DNA from: Bythopirellula sp041737835
GTDB taxonomy: Bacteria > Planctomycetota > Planctomycetia > Pirellulales > Lacipirellulaceae
NCBI GenBank assembly: GCA_041737835.1
Contig: JBGSQY010000024.1
Length of the DNA stretch: 64,000 nucleotides
Strand: one strand, 5' to 3'
The translations under genes and the position numbers were made by a program. Position 1 is the first letter of the stretch. Each line of letters begins with the position of its first letter. Of this stretch, positions 24,250 to 33,674 are shown in pieces. Under the pieces are notes generated by a model, which worked only from the letters and a program-made list of their open reading frames with translations, was not told the origin of the DNA and did no database searches.

Positions 24250-25209
24250 TCACTGGGGAGACTCTTCGGCCGAACGAAGCCATTCAAGCATGACCGTGCC
24301 GACTTTGCCGAGAGAGTCCGCCGAACAGCGGCCGGGAGAATCGTTGGTCGTATGCCAATAACTATTGAACTGATCAGGATAATGAAAGTCGATGACGTCG
24401 ATCGTGGGGATCCCGGCAATCCGGTACAGCGGCAGGTGGTCGTCGCTCACTTCATAGCCGACGCGAGGAATGAATTCGTGAATCCCCAGCCGCGCGGCAG
24501 TGCCCCAAATCCCTTGAACAATCGGGCGCGTCTCTTTCCAGCCGACGCTGTGGCGTTCTTGGAAGATGCTGAGCTTGGCGTCGCCGACCATATCGAGCAG
24601 CACGCCCGCGATGTATTCGTAGTCGCGATTCCCTTTGGCATATTCGCGGGCAAAGTGCTCGCTGCCAAGAAAGTAGGTTCCGCGCCGCCCATACACAAGT
24701 TCCTCGGCATCGAAGAACACGAAGTCGAGCCCATAGCGGTCGGGCAAATCCTTGACATGGTTGGCGAGTTCCATCAGCACGGCCACGCCACTGGCCCCGT
24801 CGTTAGCACCCAGAAACACGCCTTGCTGACGACGGCGAGGATCGGTTTCTTCTTCGGGAAGCGGACGAGTGTCGTAATGGGCACACATGAGAATGCGTTC
24901 TTTGCGCTCGGGAAAGAATCGCACAATGATGTTGGTCATCGGCACAACTTCGCCGGTGAGCGGATGCTTGGCTTCAAAACGCTGGAACTCAACGTCGTAG
25001 CCAAGTTCCTTGAAATGCTTCACCAGGAATTCCTGTTGAAGTTGCATCCCCTTGCTGCCACTCATGCGATTGCCAAAGGAACAGATTTCACGCAAGTAGC
25101 CGTAAGCCTGCTGGCCGTCGAACGCCGAGGGGGAAGTTTGCGCAAACGCTTGCCCAACAGCGAGAGCATAGAGCACAACAAGACAGCCAAGGTGAGGAGT
25201 GCGATTCAT
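24250..25209 (-). CDS. Secreted M28-family zinc peptidase (glutaminyl-cyclase-like)
   Basis: A 319-residue exported enzyme with signal peptide 1-23 (AVGQAFA). The M28 co-catalytic zinc ligands are all present: H111 in CAHYDTRP, D137 in GANDGASG, E169/E170 in FFDAEE, D207 in LLDMVGD and H286 in SYWHTTND. The spacing and the FFDAEE and YWHTTND forms are those of the glutaminyl-peptide cyclotransferase branch rather than long aminopeptidases. It would either remove N-terminal residues or cyclise N-terminal glutamine of exported peptides. It heads a two-gene minus-strand unit with the membrane protein at 23555-24211. Confidence 0.92.
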   Translation of the reverse strand: MNRTPHLGCLVVLYALAVGQAFAQTSPSAFDGQQAYGYLREICSFGNRMSGSKGMQLQQEFLVKHFKELGYDVEFQRFEAKHPLTGEVVPMTNIIVRFFPERKERILMCAHYDTRPLPEEETDPRRRQQGVFLGANDGASGVAVLMELANHVKDLPDRYGLDFVFFDAEELVYGRRGTYFLGSEHFAREYAKGNRDYEYIAGVLLDMVGDAKLSIFQERHSVGWKETRPIVQGIWGTAARLGIHEFIPRVGYEVSDDHLPLYRIAGIPTIDVIDFHYPDQFNSYWHTTNDSPGRCSADSLGKVGTVMLEWLRSAEESPQ

Positions 25210-25266
25210 GGCTGAATTATAGGTCGCAGCCGGGAAGCGGGGGAGATGAGCTTCCTGAGCCGCAAA

Positions 25267-27510
25267 TCACCGAAGGAAATAAACAGGAGAACCCGTGACT
25301 TGAATCGTTGCACCGGCCTGAGCCGAAAGCGGGTTGCCGCCAATGTCGGTCACTTGGCGGTAGCAGTCGGGAACAGTCGTGGTCGCCGGAGTGAGTGAAT
25401 ACGCGAGACTGCAACGCTCGAAGTGATACCAGATCACTTGATCGTGCTCTTCGCGTTGCAAAAAGCGGTCGCTCCCCACGGTGTTATGGAAATGAACGAG
25501 TGCCGACCATGCGGGGCGAAGTTGCAAGCCGCCGACGTCGTCCAGCACGCCGTAGCCACGTGCCGCGAGCCGCCACCACCAGACACGTTCGCTCATGCCC
25601 GAGCAGAGCGAGATCAGTCCGAAACGAACCATGAACGAGGCGTAATCATCCAACGAAACATGCAGCGGGCTTTCGCGATAGTTGACCTTCGTATAAGCCC
25701 CCGCGATGGGCGAGTATTCCTTTGTGCCTTGGATCGGCCAATTGGTTTCGGTGATGTAGAAACGTTTGTCACCCCAGTTGGCGCCGATCGCGCGACCGAG
25801 CGTGCATTTTTCCAGAAGCGAGAACTTGCCCTGGAAATTTTCGGGCTGGCCGCGACGGTCGACATAGAGATGACACGAAATGCCATCCACGAGCGACGAC
25901 ATTTTGTTTAGTAGCGGAGGGTAGTAGAAGTATTCAAAATCGTTGACCGCCGGACCCAGGAAAGTCAGGTGCGGGTATTTGTTGCGTATCTCGGCGAGAT
26001 CATCGAAGCTCGCCAAGGTTTCCTTGAGATTCCAATGACCCCATTTGACGCGATTGACCGCATGGCCAAATTCGACGAAACGAACCTTGTCGTGAAGTCG
26101 AGACAAGGTGTCGTTTGTAAATTCCCGCCAGGTCTCTGGTTTGACGATGGCTTGGCGAGATTGAACGAGTCCCAACGAAACTTCGTGGCCACGTTCACGG
26201 AGTTGTTTAATGGCAGCTTCACAGGCGTTAAGTCCGGCGGCGCCTTTGTGGAGATAGCACCGCACCAGTAGGGGCATGCCGGGGAGTTGCGAGACAAGCT
26301 TCAATTGTTCGGGAAAGTCCTCGTTGACTTCGATGGCCATGCCAAAGCGTTGCCGCATGTCGACGGGCTGCGAGAAAACGGTCGGCGACAACTGGCGATA
26401 GTGATTGCGGATCGTGCGAGCATTGCTGAGCGAACTCCAAGCGACGTTGAGCCAATCAGCCGAACGGCGGAAGCGATGGCGGTCTTTGGAATTGAAGACT
26501 ACGGCCGGTTGGCCTGACTTCTCGTCCCAGAGCCAAAAATCGCGTTCCGCGGGTTTGCCCGTGGAGACAACTTTCTGAGTGCGGCTTGCCCGATATTCGC
26601 GAATGGGATGGCGGTATTTACGGGTTCGATTATGAAATGATATCCGCGACCGATACCACTTCTCCCAGCGTTTAAATTCTCGCGGGAGATCGTGGTTCTC
26701 GAAATACATGTGGTAAAAGATTGTGAGATAATGCGATGGGATCTCAAGCTTGGCTAGATCACGAGCCCGATGGCGGAGCGTCACATTATCGAGCAAGCGG
26801 CCACGATTCAGATCGATGAAGGTGGGTTGATCCCAACCGTCGGCGGCTGTGCGCTGGAACAGAAAGTTTTGCCCGCCGAGGTCATAGTGGATGTATCCGC
26901 TGTCGTGCATGCGGCGAATGGAGTTGGCCGCGAACTGGAGCAGATTGAGGTACGTTGTGCTGTCGGGATTCTCCGCGAGAAGTCGATTGGTTTCGGAGAA
27001 GAGGTCCGTCGAACCGCTGACGAACGAGGTCAGCAAGTAACTTTCGGCGAGTTGATGCCCCTGCCAGCGTTCGAAATAGCCCAGCGGCTCGGCGTTGCTA
27101 ACTTGGTTCTCGAACAAATGCGCTGCGTAGCGATGTGCTCGTGCCGCCTTGCTGCCATAGGAGCGGTAATGAATCGATCGTAACGCGGAAGGTGTTTTGA
27201 ACGCTTTGAGACAAAACCCGTTGGGATAGAGTTTCAACGGATCGTCGAGACGATAGATGCGGTTTCGTACTCGATAGATCAAAGCATCGGAATGGTTCTC
27301 GAGATCAGCCGTCAGCGATTCGAGCCACTGATTGAACTCGGGAATGCATAAGCGTTTCGAGAGTTCACCCGAAAAGCGAGTTTGTCGATCGAGTTTCTCG
27401 AATCCGAAAAGCGAATGATTCGCTTGTGCCTCTTCGCCGGGAAGATAGAGCTTGAGCTGCCGTGGCTCGAGGTAGCTATGCGATTGAAGTTTGGCGGCAG
27501 GCAGGCTCAT
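25267..27510 (-). CDS. WaaP/InaA-like kinase fused to a glycoside-hydrolase-like TIM barrel
   Basis: With ATG 27510 the protein is about 747 residues. The N-terminal half is a protein-kinase-like fold of the LPS core heptose kinase (WaaP/InaA) type: the nucleotide lysine in CLKAF (about 102), the catalytic loop HYDLGGQN (208-215) with HxD...N, and the metal motif IDLNRG (232-237). From about residue 390 a second, (beta/alpha)8-like half follows: VRFVEFGHAVNRVKWG (480-491) and FYITETNWP (585-592) have the strand-4 and strand-7 glutamates of GH5/GH39-type clan A glycosidases. This is an unusual fusion. A TTG at 27618 opens a 36-residue longer frame. It is divergent to the GT4 gene at the head of the polysaccharide locus. 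Confidence 0.8.
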   Translation of the reverse strand: MSLPAAKLQSHSYLEPRQLKLYLPGEEAQANHSLFGFEKLDRQTRFSGELSKRLCIPEFNQWLESLTADLENHSDALIYRVRNRIYRLDDPLKLYPNGFCLKAFKTPSALRSIHYRSYGSKAARAHRYAAHLFENQVSNAEPLGYFERWQGHQLAESYLLTSFVSGSTDLFSETNRLLAENPDSTTYLNLLQFAANSIRRMHDSGYIHYDLGGQNFLFQRTAADGWDQPTFIDLNRGRLLDNVTLRHRARDLAKLEIPSHYLTIFYHMYFENHDLPREFKRWEKWYRSRISFHNRTRKYRHPIREYRASRTQKVVSTGKPAERDFWLWDEKSGQPAVVFNSKDRHRFRRSADWLNVAWSSLSNARTIRNHYRQLSPTVFSQPVDMRQRFGMAIEVNEDFPEQLKLVSQLPGMPLLVRCYLHKGAAGLNACEAAIKQLRERGHEVSLGLVQSRQAIVKPETWREFTNDTLSRLHDKVRFVEFGHAVNRVKWGHWNLKETLASFDDLAEIRNKYPHLTFLGPAVNDFEYFYYPPLLNKMSSLVDGISCHLYVDRRGQPENFQGKFSLLEKCTLGRAIGANWGDKRFYITETNWPIQGTKEYSPIAGAYTKVNYRESPLHVSLDDYASFMVRFGLISLCSGMSERVWWWRLAARGYGVLDDVGGLQLRPAWSALVHFHNTVGSDRFLQREEHDQVIWYHFERCSLAYSLTPATTTVPDCYRQVTDIGGNPLSAQAGATIQVTGSPVYFLR

Positions 27511-27748
27511 GCGACGTTGGCTTTCGTGATAGCGAACCGCTGAAGTAATACTCAATCTCAATTCAGGGGGTATCTGATAAAGCGGCGAGATTGTGGAGGA
27601 TGGCCCAGATTGCCGCAAGAGCGGCTTGAGACCAGAAAAGTGCCAGCACTGTGGAGAAGTGCAGATTGCCCTTTGCCGAGTCCAATATTTTTGACAGTAT
27701 TTTCAACCTTGACTCACAAGAGAGCGCTGAGTGTCAGCAGGCGACATC

Positions 27749-28807
27749 ATGTCACAAAATGACCCCGAAATTATGGTTTCCGATTTGCATCGCCGCATTA
27801 CGGGCGTGAGTACGACGATTCGTACGCTCATGCCTTACATCGCTGCGCGCGAAGCCACGGCGTTGGTCTCCAATCTCGATCAGGAGAAACGTGGTGCGAT
27901 TGGAATCGTTGACGCTTTGAAAACATGTTACCGATTGCCGAGGAGAAAACCGTTTCGCATTTGGCACGCTCGGCGAAATAATGAAATGTTTTGGGCCTTG
28001 GTGTTCAAGCATGTTTTTCGTTGCCGGTTGAAGGTTGTGCTGACCTCCTGTGCCATACGCAAACATTCGTGGGTCCCCCGGCAACTGATTTCCGCAATGG
28101 ATGCCGTGATCGCCACTAGCGACGAGGCCGCCAGCTATCTGAACGAAGTCACCGCTGTGATTCCACATGGGGTGGACTGTGAGCGATTTCATCCCATCGC
28201 CGACCGCGAGCAAGCTTTGCGCGAGCTTGGCATTCCCGGCAAGTACGGCATTGGAATTTACGGACGTGTTCGGCCTGAAAAGGGAACGCATTTCTTTGTC
28301 GAAGCCATGCTAGAAGTCCTGCCCGAACATCCCGAGTTCACGGCCTGTATTGTTGGCAGAACGGCTCCCGAACATGCTGCGTTTCGTGCTCGGCTGGTCA
28401 AGAAAATCGAAGCAGCCAATCTAACGGGGCGGATTTTGTGGCTGGATGAAGTTCCTTACGACCAAATGCCACGGTTCCATGCGGCGATGGCTTTGTGCGT
28501 GGCGCCGCCATTGTATGAAGGATTTGGAGTCGTGCCGTTGGAAGCCATGGCCACCGGCGCGGCGGTCGTGGCGAGTCGCACAGGCTGTTACCCCGATGTG
28601 ATCGTTCCTGGTGTGACGGGCGAGTTGGTTCCTCTCGGCGATCAAAAAGCGTTGACGGAAGCGTTGCGTGGGATCATGAAGTCACCAGAACGCTTGATCG
28701 AAATGGGCAACGCTGGCCGCGAACGGGTGGTACAGAAGTATTCCGCTCAGATCGAAGCCGAACGAATAATCGACGTTTACAAGCAGATGTGGAATAAGGC
28801 GGCTTAG
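27749..28807 (+). CDS. GT4-family glycosyltransferase
   Basis: A 352-residue GT-B retaining glycosyltransferase. The N-terminal Rossmann half binds acceptor (LHRRITGVSTTIRTLMPYIAAREA, then IPHGVDCERFHP), and the C-terminal half carries the donor site: GIYGRVRPEKGTHFF and the GPGTF E(x7)E element in YEGFGVVPLEAMATG. Such enzymes of LPS or EPS loci transfer mannose or glucose to a growing chain; members of this branch resemble core mannosyltransferases of the LpcC kind. ATG 27749 is preferred over the upstream GTG 27731, both in a divergent promoter region shared with the kinase-glycosidase fusion. Confidence 0.9.
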   Translation: MSQNDPEIMVSDLHRRITGVSTTIRTLMPYIAAREATALVSNLDQEKRGAIGIVDALKTCYRLPRRKPFRIWHARRNNEMFWALVFKHVFRCRLKVVLTSCAIRKHSWVPRQLISAMDAVIATSDEAASYLNEVTAVIPHGVDCERFHPIADREQALRELGIPGKYGIGIYGRVRPEKGTHFFVEAMLEVLPEHPEFTACIVGRTAPEHAAFRARLVKKIEAANLTGRILWLDEVPYDQMPRFHAAMALCVAPPLYEGFGVVPLEAMATGAAVVASRTGCYPDVIVPGVTGELVPLGDQKALTEALRGIMKSPERLIEMGNAGRERVVQKYSAQIEAERIIDVYKQMWNKAA

Positions 28808-28823
28808 GAAAGCCGAGTTATTG

Positions 28824-29597
28824 ATGAAGTCTCGCGTGGAAGCATTTGTGATCTCGTTGCCCCGGGCCAAGGAACGGCATGCGCAGGTTGCTAAGCTACA
28901 GCGTGATTGTCCGTTGCCGTGTCATGTGATCGAGGCGGTAGATGGCGGCCAGTTGAGCGATCAAGAGGTCGCCCGCGTTTACAACAAGAACATTCATCGT
29001 CCAAAATATCCCTTTGAATTGCAGCGAGGCGAAATCGGGGCTTTCCTAAGCCATCGCAAGGCCTGGGCCGCGATTGTCGAACGAAACCTAGATGCCGGTT
29101 TGATTCTGGAAGACGATATCGAATTGGAGTTACCGGGATTTGCGAATTCACTGCAGTTAGCAATCGAGCACCTTAAAACTCAGTCGTACATCCAATTTCG
29201 GGTCTTTTGGGGTGAGCAGCATCCTAGCAAGCCTGCTTCGATGTCACCGACAAGTATCGTGCCATTAGGGGCCACATCGCAGTTGGTGGGTCGAGAAGCG
29301 GCGAGAAGGCTTTTGAATTGCACCGAGCAGTTTGATCGGCCAATCGACACGTTCGTGCAGATGAAATGGCTCTCGCAGATTGAAACCCACGTTGTAAGCC
29401 CCTCCTATGTGGCGGAGATTTCGCGGAATCTTGGAGGCACCACTGTACGTCAGAAGTCGCGAAGTCTCTTGAGTCGCCTGCACCGCAACTTGATGCGACC
29501 AGTTTATCGCGCCAAAGTGTGTGCCTATTCGTACTGGTATCAATCCTTGAGAAACAACGAAGAATTCGTCGGCGTGGCCAAAAGCCGTGCCGCTTAG
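28824..29597 (+). CDS. GT25-family (LPS-type) glycosyltransferase
   Basis: A 257-residue enzyme related to LgtB/LpsA beta-galactosyltransferases. It begins with the family pattern VEAFVISLPRAKERHAQV, continues with the acceptor region GEIGAFLSHRKAWAAIVE, and has the metal-binding acidic motif ILEDDIEL near residue 93. The C-terminal basic stretch (RQKSRSLLSRLHRNLMRPVYR) could bind the membrane surface. It starts 16 bases after the preceding GT4 gene. The acceptor is presumably a sugar of the same polysaccharide. A TTG directly before ATG 28824 is an alternative start. Confidence 0.88.
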   Translation: MKSRVEAFVISLPRAKERHAQVAKLQRDCPLPCHVIEAVDGGQLSDQEVARVYNKNIHRPKYPFELQRGEIGAFLSHRKAWAAIVERNLDAGLILEDDIELELPGFANSLQLAIEHLKTQSYIQFRVFWGEQHPSKPASMSPTSIVPLGATSQLVGREAARRLLNCTEQFDRPIDTFVQMKWLSQIETHVVSPSYVAEISRNLGGTTVRQKSRSLLSRLHRNLMRPVYRAKVCAYSYWYQSLRNNEEFVGVAKSRAA

Positions 29598-29672
29598 TTC
29601 AATACGACACCCTTGAAAGCATGCCGTCACAATATCTCATCTAAAAAGTATTCACTGGGGCAAGGAGCCTCT

Positions 29673-30545
29673 ATGGCAGTAGGATTTCTTCCATACGGAT
29701 TGCCTGGTTGCAAATTCGAGCGGCTTGCCGACATCAAACTTACGGACCTAAATTGGCCGTTGGGTGAGAGTCGTACGCAAGGCGTTGTGGGAGATTTGAC
29801 TGCCAAAGATCATGTCATCATGTGTGTGAGCTCACGGGCGTTGCTAGTCAATCGCAGCGGACTGAGTTGCCGGTTGTCGTTGGCGTTGTTCGAGCCGCCC
29901 GCAATTCACGGCCGCTACTATCACGTCTTGCCGTATATTTCGCACAAGTTCCATAGAATATTTACCTACAACACATCGCTACTAAGCCGTATTCCGAATG
30001 CGCGATTTCAAGCTCATGGCGGCTGTTTTTTGGATTTGCCTGTAGAGCACGATGAAAAATCGTTTCAGATTTCGATGATTGCTTCGAAGAAACGTAAAAC
30101 CTCCGGTCATCGCTTACGACATCGTTTGGCCGATTGGTCTCAGCAGGCCGGAGTCGACCTGAAGCTTTTGGGTCGAGGCTATTGTCCACTGGAGAGAAAG
30201 TCCGACGGTCTCGTGCCATATCGTTATTCGGTTGTGATTGAGAATTGCCAAGAGCAAGGTTATTTCACAGAAAAGCTGATCGATAGCCTGTTATGTTTAT
30301 GCCTGCCAATTTATTGGGGACCACCTGACGTGGCACATTTCTTTGATCCTCGAGGACTAATCCTCTGTAGTAATGAGACAGAGATGCGTGAAGCCATCGA
30401 GCGAGCAGATATCAAAGAGTACGAGAGCCGCCTGCCATTTTTGCTGGACAATTGTAAACGAGCAAAAGAGTATCTCGACCCACGGGTTACGATGGCCGAG
30501 TTCCTGGTAGATGAAGATCGTTTGCCATCTCGTTACGCCGCATAA
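29673..30545 (+). CDS. GT10-like fucosyltransferase family protein
   Basis: A 290-residue protein whose C-terminal half has the alpha-1,3/4-fucosyltransferase donor-site motif: YRYSVVIENCQEQGYFTEKLIDSLLCLCLPIYWG, in which the SVVIEN...GYFTEKL...PIYWG order is diagnostic of GT10. The N-terminal acceptor half is divergent from animal and Helicobacter enzymes, so the donor could be GDP-fucose or another 6-deoxysugar nucleotide. Start chosen at ATG 29673 because AAGGAG lies five bases upstream; the longer frame from 29613 lacks a signal. It lies between two other glycosyltransferase genes. Confidence 0.82.
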   Translation: MAVGFLPYGLPGCKFERLADIKLTDLNWPLGESRTQGVVGDLTAKDHVIMCVSSRALLVNRSGLSCRLSLALFEPPAIHGRYYHVLPYISHKFHRIFTYNTSLLSRIPNARFQAHGGCFLDLPVEHDEKSFQISMIASKKRKTSGHRLRHRLADWSQQAGVDLKLLGRGYCPLERKSDGLVPYRYSVVIENCQEQGYFTEKLIDSLLCLCLPIYWGPPDVAHFFDPRGLILCSNETEMREAIERADIKEYESRLPFLLDNCKRAKEYLDPRVTMAEFLVDEDRLPSRYAA

Positions 30546-30571
30546 AAGATCCGCTTAATCAGTAGAATGCC

Positions 30572-31642
30572 ATGACCAAGATTCCCAATGATCTGACGTG
30601 CCTCGTCCCGACTTATAACCGTCCGACTTTTCTGCGTCGCTTGCTCACCTTTTGGGACCATGTCTCTGCGCCAGCCCCGATCATCGTTGTCGATTCGAGT
30701 AAAGGGGACGCACGCCGGGAAAACGAGCGAATCGTCCGGGAGTTTTCGCGGCGTTTACCACTGCGTTATGAGCACATTGATTTGCCGATCATCGTGAAGA
30801 TGGCAGCAGCTGCCAATTTGGTTAAGACGCAATTTGCATTCTTCTGTGCGGACGACGATTTCATTCTGCCGACGGGTGTGAACACAAGTCTGGAAATACT
30901 ACGTCAGTCGCCGGATTATGTGTGCGCGCAAGGAATGATCGTCAGCGTACGTTCGGTCACAGATTATCGTTGCCGAATCATGCGAGGTTACGATCTATCT
31001 TCAAACTCAGCGGTGAATCGTTTCGAGCAAATTGCTAAGTATTGGTATTCGACGTTTTATGCCGTCAATCGAACTGCGGAATTACAAGAATGTTTTCGCG
31101 TCACTTTAGAAGGCCCCAAATACGAACAAGCACGAATCTATCCTGAATTCATGTTATCACAGATGGCCGTGCTTCTGGGTAAAGTCAAATTTTTCCCAGA
31201 GATTTATGGTGTTTGGCAAACTCATGCTTTGAACGAGCATCGTAAATTGCCTGCCGTGCAAGAATTGACAGCTGGCATCAAGCACTATGAGCATTTCCAA
31301 GAGGTTTTGGCCGCAGAGTTGGCGCGTTATTCCACGCTGAACTACGATCTTTGTTTGGATATTGTTGATAGGAATTTTGCTTCGTTGATCAATGGGCGTG
31401 TTTCCAATCAACGACTGACCTCAAAAGTGAAATCCGAGATCATGCGAGTCGTGCGTCGTATCGAAGGAATGTTTAAGAAAGACGAATACTTAGAACGGCG
31501 CACCCTGACTCCGAGTAATCCCAAATGGCAGGACCCGGCTTGGCAATGCGCTCATCGACTGATCTGTAAATTTCCTAATGGAATTTCAGAAACTGAGGCT
31601 CCCTTCGTGAGATCTCAAATCGATCAAACTGCCGCTGCGTGA
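30572..31642 (+). CDS. GT-A (family 2-like) glycosyltransferase
   Basis: A 356-residue enzyme with an N-terminal GT2 fold: CLVPTYNRPTFLRRLLTFW, the nucleotide-binding IIVVDSSKGD, and a DDDF metal motif near residue 91 in FFCADDDFILPTG. From about residue 180 the C-terminal part is not recognisable as a known domain and includes a Leu/Tyr-rich helix bundle, similar to enzymes that add sugars to lipid-linked intermediates. The gene is 26 bases after the GT10-like gene and precedes the CDP-sugar cassette, consistent with a transferase for one of its products. Confidence 0.82.
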   Translation: MTKIPNDLTCLVPTYNRPTFLRRLLTFWDHVSAPAPIIVVDSSKGDARRENERIVREFSRRLPLRYEHIDLPIIVKMAAAANLVKTQFAFFCADDDFILPTGVNTSLEILRQSPDYVCAQGMIVSVRSVTDYRCRIMRGYDLSSNSAVNRFEQIAKYWYSTFYAVNRTAELQECFRVTLEGPKYEQARIYPEFMLSQMAVLLGKVKFFPEIYGVWQTHALNEHRKLPAVQELTAGIKHYEHFQEVLAAELARYSTLNYDLCLDIVDRNFASLINGRVSNQRLTSKVKSEIMRVVRRIEGMFKKDEYLERRTLTPSNPKWQDPAWQCAHRLICKFPNGISETEAPFVRSQIDQTAAA

Positions 31643-31752
31643 GCATCTGGAATAAGTGCTAGCAGAACCTGATCTTGTCGCTGCTATGCCTCTGAAGTAG
31701 TATCTGCGGGTCCATTCCGGCGGATCAAGGATTGACCCAGGGGATAATATCG

Positions 31753-32592
31753 ATGCGAGTGGTGCTACTTGCGGGAGGCATGGGCACACGTCTTCAAGAA
31801 GAGACGTCATTTCGCCCCAAGCCTATGGTGGAGATCGGCGGCAAACCGATTCTTTGGCACATCATGAAACATTACGCCAGCTATGGATGTGATGATTTCT
31901 ACGTTGCGCTTGGCTACATGGGTGAGTTCATCAAGAATTATTTCTTGCAAGGATTCAACCTCAACGGAAATCTCACGGTCGACTTCGCTCGGCGAATGGT
32001 CACACGTGAAGACGTTGAAAGCGAAGAATGGCGACTCAATTTGATTGATACCGGATTGCATACCCTTACAGGGGGACGGTTGTTTCGTCTCCGGCGTTGG
32101 TTGGAAGGTGAGACTTTTATGCTCACCTATGGCGATGGTGTTAGCAACATCGACGTAAGAGCACTGTTGGATTTTCATCGTAGCCACGGCAAGTTGGCTA
32201 CGGTGTCGGCGGTGCGTCCGCCGGCTCGCTTTGGTGGTTTGGTTCTGGATGGCGACCGAGTCGAAAGATTTACCGAGAAACCAGTTGCTGGCGAAGGCTG
32301 GATCAACGGAGGTTATTTTGTATTTGAACCCGGCGTGTTTGACTATCTGCAGGATAATCAATTCAGTCTCGAAATCGACGCGCTGGAGAAAATAGCCGCT
32401 GACGATCAACTGGCTGCTTTTCGTCACGAGGATTTTTGGCAATGTATGGACACGCTTCGCGACAAGCACACCCTCGAGAATCTGTGGCAATCTGGAGAAG
32501 CTCCATGGAAGACTTGGGATGAAACAAAGCCAGCTCGTCTCGAACTCAAGCCTCAGAACGAGCAAATGAATATCTTGCGGCAATCGGCCTAA
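31753..32592 (+). CDS. rfbF: Glucose-1-phosphate cytidylyltransferase
   Basis: Makes CDP-glucose from glucose-1-phosphate and CTP, the entry step of CDP-linked 3,6-dideoxy and branched sugars. The 279-residue protein has the nucleotidyltransferase signature GGMGTRLQEETSFRPKPMVEI at the start, the GKPILWHIMKHYASYG block, the metal-binding TYGDGVSNID, and the family-specific FEPGVFDYL and DFWQCMDTLRDK segments that separate it from thymidylyl and uridylyl transferases. AGGGG lies nine bases before ATG 31753. It is the first gene of a cassette continuing to 36335. Confidence 0.95.
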   Translation: MRVVLLAGGMGTRLQEETSFRPKPMVEIGGKPILWHIMKHYASYGCDDFYVALGYMGEFIKNYFLQGFNLNGNLTVDFARRMVTREDVESEEWRLNLIDTGLHTLTGGRLFRLRRWLEGETFMLTYGDGVSNIDVRALLDFHRSHGKLATVSAVRPPARFGGLVLDGDRVERFTEKPVAGEGWINGGYFVFEPGVFDYLQDNQFSLEIDALEKIAADDQLAAFRHEDFWQCMDTLRDKHTLENLWQSGEAPWKTWDETKPARLELKPQNEQMNILRQSA

Positions 32593-32630
32593 ATGTAGAC
32601 GAATAACCGAAGCATCGAAAGCAATTGAGA

Positions 32631-33674
32631 ATGGTCAACATCACGCCCAATCGTGATTTCTGGAGAGATCGTCGCGTGTTTGTCACGGGCGCTACGGGTT
32701 TGGTTGGAAGCTGGTTGGTGCGGCGGTTACTCGAAGCTGAGGCCGACGTTGTTTGTTTGGTGCGAGATTGGACACCACAGGCTGAACTCATGCGTAGCAG
32801 CATGATCGATCAAGTCACGATAGTTCGCGGTGATATTTGCGATTCGACTGTTTTGGAACGTGCCTTAGGCGAGTTTGAAATCGACACAGTCATGCATTTG
32901 GCTGCCCAAACGATCGTTGGGATTGCTAATCGCAATCCACTATCGACATTTGAAGCAAATATTGGTGGTACTTGGAAATTGCTCGAAGCCTGCCGTCGCA
33001 GTCCTCGTGTCAAACAGATTGTTGTAGCTTCGTCGGACAAAGCTTATGGCGATTGTCTGACGTTGCCTTATACGGAAAAAACAGCGCTGGCGGGACTTCA
33101 TCCTTACGACGTAAGCAAATCGTGTAGTGATCTGATTGCACAAACGTATGCGCACACCTACGGCACGCCCGTGTGTATCACGCGGTGCGGAAATTTTTAT
33201 GGTGGCGGCGATTTGAACTGGAATCGAATCCTACCTGGAACGATCCGGTCGTTATTGCGTGGTCAGCGTCCGGTCATTCGATCGGATGGGACATTCGTGC
33301 GCGACTATTTTTATGTCGAAGATGGCGCGGCAGCTTACATGCATCTGGCTGAAAAAATGGTGCAAAATTCCAGCCTCATCGGACATGCATTTAATCTTTC
33401 TAATGAAATTCAACTGACAGTATTGGATCTTGTCGAACGCGTATTGCAGCAGATGGATTCCAAACTTACTCCTCAAATTCTCGGCGAAGCTTCGAATGAG
33501 ATTAAGCATCAGTATTTAGATGCTACGAAAGCGCGTGAGGTGCTCGATTGGCAGCCACTATTCACGTTGGATGAAGGACTATCAAGGACGATTCAATGGT
33601 ACATGAACTACTTTCACGGCGATCGGAAACCTGTAAGCACGTCTGCTGCCGTTCCTGCGGCCAAGATGGCCTGA
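32631..33674 (+). CDS. rfbG: CDP-glucose 4,6-dehydratase
   Basis: Converts CDP-glucose to CDP-4-keto-6-deoxyglucose with bound NAD+. The extended SDR has VFVTGATGLVGSWLVRRLL (dinucleotide loop), LAAQTIVGIANRNPLSTFEAN, an active-site SSDKAYG with serine, and YDVSK where Tyr and Lys are catalytic. The C-terminal substrate domain includes NRILPGTIRSLLRGQRPVIR and GEASNEIKHQYLDATKAREVL. At 347 residues it has normal length. It starts 39 bases after rfbF, with ATG 32631 preferred over TTG 32625. The following methyltransferase gene overlaps its end by 79 bases. Confidence 0.95.
   Translation: MVNITPNRDFWRDRRVFVTGATGLVGSWLVRRLLEAEADVVCLVRDWTPQAELMRSSMIDQVTIVRGDICDSTVLERALGEFEIDTVMHLAAQTIVGIANRNPLSTFEANIGGTWKLLEACRRSPRVKQIVVASSDKAYGDCLTLPYTEKTALAGLHPYDVSKSCSDLIAQTYAHTYGTPVCITRCGNFYGGGDLNWNRILPGTIRSLLRGQRPVIRSDGTFVRDYFYVEDGAAAYMHLAEKMVQNSSLIGHAFNLSNEIQLTVLDLVERVLQQMDSKLTPQILGEASNEIKHQYLDATKAREVLDWQPLFTLDEGLSRTIQWYMNYFHGDRKPVSTSAAVPAAKMA

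Noticed and set aside
24118..25215. Long plus-strand ORF (365 residues) opposite the M28 peptidase
   Set aside because: It is the complement of a gene with intact zinc-site motifs and shows no domain of its own.
27511..27618. TTG 27618 as the start of the kinase-glycosidase gene
   Set aside because: Possible, but the extra 36 residues have no domain or signal sequence and no clear Shine-Dalgarno; kept as an alternative only.
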